Source of the DNA: an uncultured Gemmiger sp.
GTDB lineage: Bacteria; Bacillota; Clostridia; Oscillospirales; Ruminococcaceae
Length of the DNA stretch: 64,000 bases
NCBI GenBank assembly: GCA_944388135.1
Contig: CALXHP010000001.1
Span: forward strand, 1 to 64,000
Reading direction: 5' to 3'
The notes beneath the pieces are model-generated. The model did not search any database and was not told where the DNA came from. It saw only the letters and a list, made by a program, of their open reading frames with translations. This document shows, piece after piece, positions 58,589 through 64,000 of the stretch (the stretch's first letter is position 1; every line of letters begins with the position of its first letter). Both the position numbers and the translations under genes were made by a program.

Positions 58589-60001
58589 TCACTGTAGTTT
58601 TTCGTCGTTGATCATCTTGCCGCCGAACACCGTGCGGAAGATGATCTTGATATCCAGCGCCACAGTCCAGTTTTCGATATACCAGATATCGTAGCGGATG
58701 CGCTCGGCAATGTCGGTATCTCCCCGCAGGCCATGGATCTGCGCCCAGCCGGTACAGCCGGGGCGTACCTGCTGACGTACCAGGTACCGGGGGATCTCCT
58801 CCTTGAAGTGCTCCACATGGAAAGGCACCTCGGGGCGCGGTCCCACCAGGGACATATCCCCTTTCAGCACATTGAAGAACTGGGGCAGCTCATCCAGGCT
58901 GAATTTGCGGATCAGGCTGCCGAACTTGGTCTTGCGGGGGTCATAGTCGGTGGACCAGCCGGTCTCCTGTTTGGCGTTCACCCGCATGGAGCGGAACTTG
59001 TACATCATGAAGGGCTTTTTGTTGAGGCCGATCCGCTCCTGCCGGAAGATCACCGGCCCGGGGCTGGACAGCTTGACACCGATGGCGGTGACCAGCATGA
59101 CGGGACTGGTGAGCACGATGAGAATCAGGCTGCCCACAATATCCAGTCCCCGCTTCACCGCCGCATTGAGGATATTGTCAAAGGGGGTCTGGCGCACATT
59201 GATGAGTTTGCACTCGTCCAGCACGTCGATGGTGGGCCGGGCGGGCAGATAGTCGCTGTAAAAAGGCACCATGGTGATGCGGGTGCCGTGCTTGTCGCAG
59301 GCGGCAAAGGTATGGGGCAGCATCTGGATCTCCTCGGCTTCCAGGGCCACCACCACCTCGTCAATATCGGGGTGTTCCAGGCATTCGTCCAGTTTTTCGT
59401 AGCTGCCGAAATAGGGCACGCCCAAACCAGGCTCCTCGATGGGGGCCAGATAGCCATCCACCACAAAGCCGTAGTAGGGGTTATGTTCCAGGGCACGCAG
59501 ATAGAGCGCCGCCGACTTGCCGCCCCCCACCAGCAGGATATGCCGCAGCCCCAGCCCCTTGCGGCGGCGGGCCCGGTCCACCCAGCGGCGGATCATCCGC
59601 TTTGCCACCACCAGCGCCGTGGCAAAGAAGTAGAACAGGCCCAGCACCACACGGGAATAATCGTCCAGGTGCATCAGGTAAAGGATAAATACAAACCCCA
59701 GAATGCCGCCGCCGTTGATAATGGCGATGCGGGTACACCGCTCGGACAGACCATGGAGGCGGGAATTGCTGTAGATGCCCGCCACCCAGTACACCAGCAC
59801 CAATGCCAGCGAGGTGACGATCCCCGCCAGCAGGTTCCGGGGGTCCTGGGCCACTTCCAGGGCAGGACCTGCACCGCCCGGTTCAAAAAAGCGGACGTAA
59901 TTAAAGCGCACATAGTTGGCCAGCAGGAAGCCCGCAAAAAGCAGAGCTGCATCCAGCAGACCGCTGAGTATGCTTTTGTAACGTTGGTTTTTTTCCAGCA
60001 C
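58589..60001 (-). CDS. Undecaprenyl-phosphate sugar phosphotransferase (polyisoprenyl-phosphate hexose-1-P transferase)
   Basis: 470 residues with the WbaP/CpsE architecture: four membrane helices (10-30, 55-75, 88-110, 115-135), a Rossmann-like central domain (about 150-270, LLVGGGKSAALYLRAL), a hydrophobic re-entrant helix (about 280-305), and the catalytic domain with KPFMMYKFRSM, LDELPQFFNVLKGDMSLVGPRPE and RPGCTGWAQIHG. It starts a repeat unit by moving a sugar-1-phosphate to undecaprenyl phosphate. GTG at 60001 follows GGGAGG by about 9 bases. First gene of the polysaccharide operon. Confidence 0.92.
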   Translation of the reverse strand: MLEKNQRYKSILSGLLDAALLFAGFLLANYVRFNYVRFFEPGGAGPALEVAQDPRNLLAGIVTSLALVLVYWVAGIYSNSRLHGLSERCTRIAIINGGGILGFVFILYLMHLDDYSRVVLGLFYFFATALVVAKRMIRRWVDRARRRKGLGLRHILLVGGGKSAALYLRALEHNPYYGFVVDGYLAPIEEPGLGVPYFGSYEKLDECLEHPDIDEVVVALEAEEIQMLPHTFAACDKHGTRITMVPFYSDYLPARPTIDVLDECKLINVRQTPFDNILNAAVKRGLDIVGSLILIVLTSPVMLVTAIGVKLSSPGPVIFRQERIGLNKKPFMMYKFRSMRVNAKQETGWSTDYDPRKTKFGSLIRKFSLDELPQFFNVLKGDMSLVGPRPEVPFHVEHFKEEIPRYLVRQQVRPGCTGWAQIHGLRGDTDIAERIRYDIWYIENWTVALDIKIIFRTVFGGKMINDEKLQ

Positions 60002-60064
60002 CGGCAGTGCCCTCCCTTAGCTGTTGGTTCTGCGCCGCAGCCGGCCCAGAAAGAGTATCTGAAT

Positions 60065-60093
60065 ATTGTACCATAATCCGCGATATTGCGCAA
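60065..60093 (-). promoter_or_regulatory. Polysaccharide operon promoter
   Basis: Minus-strand TTGCGC, 17 bases, TACAAT, starting right after the WYL gene stop and about 65 bases from the sugar-phosphate transferase start. Confidence 0.5.
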
Positions 60094-61089
60094 TCAACGG
60101 TAGAGTTCCTGGAGGCTGTCCAGTGTTTTTTTCATCTCGGCCCGCACTTCCGGCGGCCCGGCAATGGCCACACCGGGACCGAACCCGGCCACCCACCCGA
60201 AAAACTGGGGACTGACCTGGATCTGGGCCGTCATGGTAAAGTGCTCCCCGTCCTCGCAGGGGTTGAGGATGGGGCCGGTACCGAACCGGTCGATCATTGC
60301 CCCGGCAAAGCGGTTTTCACACAGCAGCGTCACCTTTTTCAGCGGGCCGTTGAACATGCCGAACATCTGCTGCATATAGGTGTTCACATCGAAAGCCGCA
60401 TACTCCTCGGCGCCTTCCCGCTTGCTGCCGGCAACCCGATGGACATTCTGCATCTTGTCCACCCGGTAATGTTTCAGCCGTCCTTCGGTATAGGCAATGA
60501 GATAGTAGTTGCCGTTTTCCCACACCAGCACCCAGGGGCTGACCCGGTAGAGTTGCCCGTCATGGCGGGGCGTCATCTTTTTCTGCAGGTTCCACTCACA
60601 GTATTTGAACTGCACCTGCTCCCCCGCCGTGATGGCCCCGTGGAGGGCATCCACGGTATACAAGATCTTCTCGTCGGTACTTTTGATCCGGCCGCTGACC
60701 AGCACCTTGCGGTCCAGTTCGTCCTGCCGGTAACGGGAGGTGAACTGGCCCAGCTTGTCGATCAGGACCTTGGACTTCCGCGCCGTAATGAACTTGCTGG
60801 CATAGACGGCATCCACCAGCAGTTTCAGCTCAGGCAGTTCAAACAGCATGTCGGTCATATAGTAACCGCCGCCCCGCCCCCGCAGCTGTACGATCTCGTA
60901 GGGTGCTTCCGGCAGACTGTTCAGGGTGTCCAGGTCGCCGTAGACGCTTTTGCGCTCCGCTTCAATTCCATGCTCCTGCAGCTTTTCCACCAGCTGCGGC
61001 ACGCTCAGCGGATGCTTTTCGTCCGTTTCACGGGCCAGGATCTCCAAAAGAACCAGCAGTTTGCGTTTTTGGCCTTCTTTGCGTGGCAT
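60094..61089 (-). CDS. WYL-domain transcriptional regulator
   Basis: 331 residues: an N-terminal winged helix-turn-helix (about 8-65, LSVPQLVEKLQEHGIEAERKSVYGDLDTL), a WYL-type ligand domain (about 130-215, QVQFKYCEW, YRVSPWVLVWENGNYYLIAY, HYRVDKM) and a WCX C-terminal extension. WYL regulators bind nucleic acids or nucleotides as ligands and often control stress or defence loci. It lies directly upstream of the polysaccharide operon promoter and may regulate it; that is inference from position. ATG at 61089 follows GGGAGG. Confidence 0.85.
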   Translation of the reverse strand: MPRKEGQKRKLLVLLEILARETDEKHPLSVPQLVEKLQEHGIEAERKSVYGDLDTLNSLPEAPYEIVQLRGRGGGYYMTDMLFELPELKLLVDAVYASKFITARKSKVLIDKLGQFTSRYRQDELDRKVLVSGRIKSTDEKILYTVDALHGAITAGEQVQFKYCEWNLQKKMTPRHDGQLYRVSPWVLVWENGNYYLIAYTEGRLKHYRVDKMQNVHRVAGSKREGAEEYAAFDVNTYMQQMFGMFNGPLKKVTLLCENRFAGAMIDRFGTGPILNPCEDGEHFTMTAQIQVSPQFFGWVAGFGPGVAIAGPPEVRAEMKKTLDSLQELYR

Positions 61090-61189
61090 GGCGCAATCCC
61101 TCCCGATTTTTCACATATACGGTCCTATTATACACCCTGCAAACCCGTTGGGCAAGTGTCGCCAAAGAGTTTACAAATCTTTCAAACGC

Positions 61190-61223
61190 AAAAAGCCGCC
61201 GCTCGGCAGAACCGGGCAGCGGC
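61190..61223 (-). terminator. Terminator after the GGGtGRT gene
   Basis: Minus-strand GGCCGCTGCCCGGTTCTGCCGAGCGGCGGC hairpin (6-7 base stem) followed by TTTTTGCG. Confidence 0.65.
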
Positions 61224-61249
61224 CAGAATTATGCAGTTTGCAAAGGAGA

Positions 61250-62248
61250 TCAGGCGTTGACCTGAGAAGCAGCAACCGCGCAGGCGACGGTCATACCGAC
61301 CATCGGGTTGTTGCCGGCGCCGATCAGGCCCATCATCTCAACGTGGGCAGGCACGGAGGAAGAACCAGCGAACTGGGCATCGCCGTGCATACGGCCCATG
61401 GAGTCGGTCAGGCCGTAAGAGGCAGGACCGGCAGCCACGTTATCGGGATGCAGGGTACGGCCCGTGCCGCCGCCGGAAGCGACGGAGAAGTACTTCTTGC
61501 CGTTCTCCAGCGCCCACTTCTTGTAGGTGCCGGCGACCAGATGCTGGAAGCGGGTGGGGTTGGTGGAGTTACCGGTGATGGAAACCTCCACGCCCTCGGC
61601 CTTCATGATGGCAACGCCTTCCAGAACGTCGTTGGCGCCGTAGCACTTGACGGCAGCGCGCTCACCATCGGAGTAAGCGGTGGTGTTGACGATCTTCAGC
61701 TCGCCGGTCTTGAAGTCATAGTCGGTCTGGACGTAGGTAAAGCCGTTGATGCGGCTGATGATCATAGCAGCGTCCTTGCCCAGGCCGTTCAGGATAACAC
61801 GCAGGGGCTCCTTGCGGACCTTGTTGGCGGTACGGGCAATGCCGATGGCGCCTTCGGCGGCGGCGAAGGACTCGTGGCCGGCCAGGAAGGCGAAGCAATG
61901 GGTGTCCTCATGCAGCAGCATGGCGCCCAGGTTGCCATGGCCCAGGCCAACCTTGCGCTGCTCGGCAACAGAACCGGGCACGGTGAAGGCTTCCAGGCCC
62001 TCGCCGATGGCGGCGGCGCACTCGGCAGCGCTCTTCAGGCCGCGCTTGACGGCGATGGCAGTGCCGAGGGTGTAAGCCCAGACGGCGTTGTCGAAGCAGA
62101 TGGGCTGGATGCCGCGGATGATCTTATCGCAATCGATGCCCTTGGCCAGCAGCATTTCGTTGCAGGCGTCGAGGCTTTCCAGGCCATTGGCTTTCAGGCA
62201 GGCCTCGATTTTGGGCATACGGCGTTCCTGGGATTCAAAAGTTGCCAT
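61250..62248 (-). CDS. GGGtGRT protein, function not established
   Basis: 332 residues, a conserved clostridial family named for the SGGGTGRTLHPD motif seen here (near residue 270). Other conserved-looking blocks are GHGNLGAMLLHEDTHCFAFLAGHESFAAAEGAIGIA (about 103-140, with paired His and Cys) and the C-terminal GLIGAGNNPMVGMTVACAVA. No membrane segments. It follows the Fe-S scaffold-like gene by 20 bases and has AGGGAGG upstream. The constant pairing with a NifU-like scaffold suggests a role with a metal or Fe-S cofactor, but the reaction is unknown. Confidence 0.8.
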   Translation of the reverse strand: MATFESQERRMPKIEACLKANGLESLDACNEMLLAKGIDCDKIIRGIQPICFDNAVWAYTLGTAIAVKRGLKSAAECAAAIGEGLEAFTVPGSVAEQRKVGLGHGNLGAMLLHEDTHCFAFLAGHESFAAAEGAIGIARTANKVRKEPLRVILNGLGKDAAMIISRINGFTYVQTDYDFKTGELKIVNTTAYSDGERAAVKCYGANDVLEGVAIMKAEGVEVSITGNSTNPTRFQHLVAGTYKKWALENGKKYFSVASGGGTGRTLHPDNVAAGPASYGLTDSMGRMHGDAQFAGSSSVPAHVEMMGLIGAGNNPMVGMTVACAVAASQVNA

Positions 62249-62268
62249 AGTGTGTGTTCCTCCCTCTC

Positions 62269-62973
62269 TTATTCTTCACGCGGGTCGATGTACTTGACAG
62301 CGCCCTGCTCAGCAGAGAAGCGGCCATAGGTGCCGATGTTCTTCTCGTAGGCTTCCTTGGGGTCCTTGCCGTGACGGATGTCTTCCATCATCTTGCCCAG
62401 GCGGACAAACTGGTAACCGATGACCTGGTTGTCCTTGTCCAGCGCGGTCTTGAGGATGTAGCCCTCGGTCAGTTCGAGGTAACGAACGCCCTTGGCCTTG
62501 GTGGAGAAAATGGTACCGGTCATGCTGCGCAGACCCTTGCCCAGGTCGTCCAGACCGGCGCCAACGGGCAGGCCGTTCTCAGAGAAAGCGGTCTGGCTGC
62601 GGCCGTAGACGATCTGCAGGAACAGCTCACGCATAGCCACGTTGATGGCGTCGCAGACCAGGTCGGTGTTCAGCGCTTCCAGAATGGTCTTGCCGGGCAG
62701 GATCTCGCCGGCCATGGCGGCAGAGTGGGTCATGCCGGAGCAGCCGATGGTCTCGACCAGAGCTTCCTCGATGATGCCGTTCTTGATGTTCAGGCTGAGT
62801 TTGCAGGTGCCCTGCTGGGGAGCACACCAGCCCACACCGTGGGTATAGCCGCTGATGTCCTCAATTTTATAGGCCTTTACCCATTCGCCCTCTTCGGGAA
62901 TGGGCGCGGGACCGTGCTTGGGCCCTTTTGTGATCGGGCACATGTTATTGACCTGTGCGGAGTATTCGATCAT
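62269..62973 (-). CDS. NifU-like iron-sulfur cluster scaffold family protein
   Basis: 234 residues. The core resembles IscU/NifU N-domains: KLSLNIKNGIIEEALVETIGCSGM (one Cys near 78), ILEALNTDLVCDAINVAMRELFLQ (second Cys near 107), with another Cys earlier in GVGWCAPQQGTC. It has an unusual N-terminal segment (NMCPITKGPKHGPAP) and a C-terminal tail absent from IscU. ATG at 62973 has AAAGGAG upstream; the frame to 63048 overlaps the promoter. First gene of the two-gene unit with the GGGtGRT protein. Confidence 0.75.
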   Translation of the reverse strand: MIEYSAQVNNMCPITKGPKHGPAPIPEEGEWVKAYKIEDISGYTHGVGWCAPQQGTCKLSLNIKNGIIEEALVETIGCSGMTHSAAMAGEILPGKTILEALNTDLVCDAINVAMRELFLQIVYGRSQTAFSENGLPVGAGLDDLGKGLRSMTGTIFSTKAKGVRYLELTEGYILKTALDKDNQVIGYQFVRLGKMMEDIRHGKDPKEAYEKNIGTYGRFSAEQGAVKYIDPREE

Positions 62974-63019
62974 AATTTTCTCTCCTTTGCATATTGTTAG
63001 GCTTTTCACAGCTAAGTTT

Positions 63020-63048
63020 ATTATAAAGGGTCGACGCGGTTTTTGCAA
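63020..63048 (-). promoter_or_regulatory. Promoter of the NifU-like/GGGtGRT unit
   Basis: Minus-strand TTGCAA, 17 bases, TATAAT, about 40 bases from the first start codon. Confidence 0.65.
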
Positions 63049-63051
63049 GAT

Positions 63052-63067
63052 GTTAGTCCGTGCTAAC
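63052..63067. promoter_or_regulatory. Inverted repeat GTTAG-N6-CTAAC, candidate operator
   Basis: A perfect palindromic pair 3 bases upstream of the -35 element. The TTAG..CTAA form is reminiscent of DtxR/IdeR-type metal-regulator sites, which would suit Fe-S related genes, but one site is weak evidence. Confidence 0.35.
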
Positions 63068-63100
63068 CTCCCGTTTTTTTGCCCGTTTTCCCCTTTTTCT

Positions 63101-64000
63101 TTAAAACAGGAATCCGAAGATCACCCGGGATGCCGCGCCGCACACCGCCATCATCACAACGGCCGCAGCGGCGGGGGGAGCCCACAGCCTTACAAGCCCC
63201 GGTTTGGCAGGCGGTTGGGCCTTTGCCTTCTTTGCCTTGCTGTGGCGCGGTTTTTCCGCCAGGGCGGTTTCCTCCTCCGGCGGGCGGCAAAAGACCATCA
63301 GCAGGGCAAAAAGCAGCATGATCTCGGGGAAGATCATCGACACCCGGATGGACACCACCGCATGGGCCAGGTAGCTGACCAGCGCCAGCGTCACCGGCGC
63401 CACACCGGGGCGCAGCCAGTTTTTGGCAGCCCGGCGCAGGTGGGATGCCACGAACCACACCCAGGCCGCCAGCCCCACCACGCCGGTGGTGAGCAGCAGT
63501 TCCAGATACTCATTATGGGCCGCATAGAAGGTTTTCATACGGGCGGTGACATCATTGCCCGCCCAGTCCATCATGGCGGTATGCATCATGCCGGTACCCA
63601 CGCCCAAGATCTTGCGCCAGAAAGGCTGTGCCAGCCAGGTGCTCCAGGTGATCCGCCAGGCCGTGCCCCGGTAGGTACCCCAGTCATCGTTGATGATGAG
63701 GATATCATCCAGCCGCCCCAGACTGGGGAATCCCGGCCAGAAATTGGCCAGGGCATAGAGCAGCACGGTGGCTGTGACGGCCACCGCCGCCACCACACGT
63801 CCCGCCTTCCAGAGGGGGATCTCCCGCCCCCGCAGGCCAAACCGCAGCACCGCCCATACCACCGTACAGACGGCCAGCCCCTCCAGGCCCATATGTCCCA
63901 GGGCCGCCAGCATAGGCTTACCGCCCTGGGTGTAGACGTGGGTACGCATGTACTGCATCCACCCGGCGTGGAAGAAGAAGAAGGCTCCGATCACCGCAAT
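63101..64000 (-). CDS. O-antigen ligase / polymerase family membrane protein, C-terminal part (runs off the window)
   Basis: At least 299 residues read in from the window edge at 64000 with no start seen (the reading frame is open to the last base), so the 5' part is missing. About seven membrane segments are visible. WRITWSTWLAQPFWRKILGVGTGMM and the AHNEYLELLLTTGVVGLAAW segment are the typical large loop and HxxxL region of WaaL/Wzy-like ligases. A basic linker (KPRHSKAKKAKAQPP) precedes a final helix. A role in joining or polymerising surface glycan, perhaps the one made by the operon at 49.5-60 kb, is inferred. Confidence 0.8.
   Translation of the reverse strand: MAVIGAFFFFHAGWMQYMRTHVYTQGGKPMLAALGHMGLEGLAVCTVVWAVLRFGLRGREIPLWKAGRVVAAVAVTATVLLYALANFWPGFPSLGRLDDILIINDDWGTYRGTAWRITWSTWLAQPFWRKILGVGTGMMHTAMMDWAGNDVTARMKTFYAAHNEYLELLLTTGVVGLAAWVWFVASHLRRAAKNWLRPGVAPVTLALVSYLAHAVVSIRVSMIFPEIMLLFALLMVFCRPPEEETALAEKPRHSKAKKAKAQPPAKPGLVRLWAPPAAAAVVMMAVCGAASRVIFGFLF

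Noticed and set aside
1..64000. CRISPR array or tRNA/rRNA genes
   Set aside because: I saw no evenly spaced direct repeats of 24-37 bases in non-coding DNA and no tRNA-like GTTCGA-containing cloverleaf in the few intergenic gaps.

Overview
The window looks like chromosomal DNA from a GC-rich Gram-positive anaerobe of the Oscillospiraceae (clostridial cluster IV, in the Gemmiger / Subdoligranulum / Faecalibacterium neighbourhood). This is inferred from strong AGGAGG-type ribosome sites, clostridial protein families (DUF6311, the GGGtGRT/NifU-like pair, YesMN-type two-component genes, an Rnf-type cluster) and near-continuous coding; no rRNA or tRNA gene is present to confirm it. I saw no CRISPR array, prophage or intact insertion sequence.

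Layout. 0.1-7.8 kb: a minus-strand histidine operon hisZG(fused)-hisD-hisC-hisH-hisA-hisF-hisIE-hisK, with no hisB. 7.9-9.5 kb: a small membrane-anchored protein divergent from lrgAB. 9.6-12.4 kb: a P2-type cation ATPase behind a yybP-ykoY (Mn2+) riboswitch with its own terminator. 12.4-16.7 kb: a DUF6311 membrane protein with a mutarotase, a heavy-metal permease and a transposase remnant. 16.8-21.3 kb: rlmB followed by a 1244-residue protein that joins a long disordered region to a catalytically dead P1B-type ATPase. 21.9-22.8 kb: class II fructose-bisphosphate aldolase, preceded by a cluster of DnaA-box-like 9-mers. 22.9-32.6 kb: a sugar-response locus with a YesN-like regulator, a kinase lacking a sensor domain, a Walker-A-less ABC ATPase, a divergent permease, a sugar-binding lipoprotein, and an in-frame chimera of an ABC ATPase with a GH3 beta-glucosidase. 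32.9-36.9 kb: two peptidoglycan-active proteins with PG-binding repeats and a nitroreductase. 37.2-41.7 kb: cstA and an amino-acid ABC transporter with an attenuator-like leader. 41.7-43.0 kb: a degenerate LCP-like protein and a small acidic protein. 43.1-49.3 kb: a seven-gene operon rpe-rnfD-rnfE-rnfA-DUF1015-basic protein-rlmA. 49.5-60.0 kb: a polysaccharide operon from a sugar-phosphate transferase to UDP-galactopyranose mutase. 60.1-64 kb: a WYL regulator, the GGGtGRT/Fe-S scaffold pair, and the 3' part of an O-antigen-ligase-like gene.

The most unusual signal is a recurring theme of transport or redox machines that keep their fold but have lost their chemistry. The Rnf-like D-E-A trio lacks all four membrane [2Fe-2S] cysteines and lacks RnfB, RnfC and RnfG nearby. 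The P1B-like protein lacks DKTGT, the CPC-type motif, and the TGDN- and GDGxND-type motifs. The sugar-ABC ATPase next to the two-component genes lacks the Walker A lysine and is translationally coupled to a kinase with no extracellular domain, which suggests an ABC-type receptor used for signalling. These are readings from sequence alone; no searches were run.
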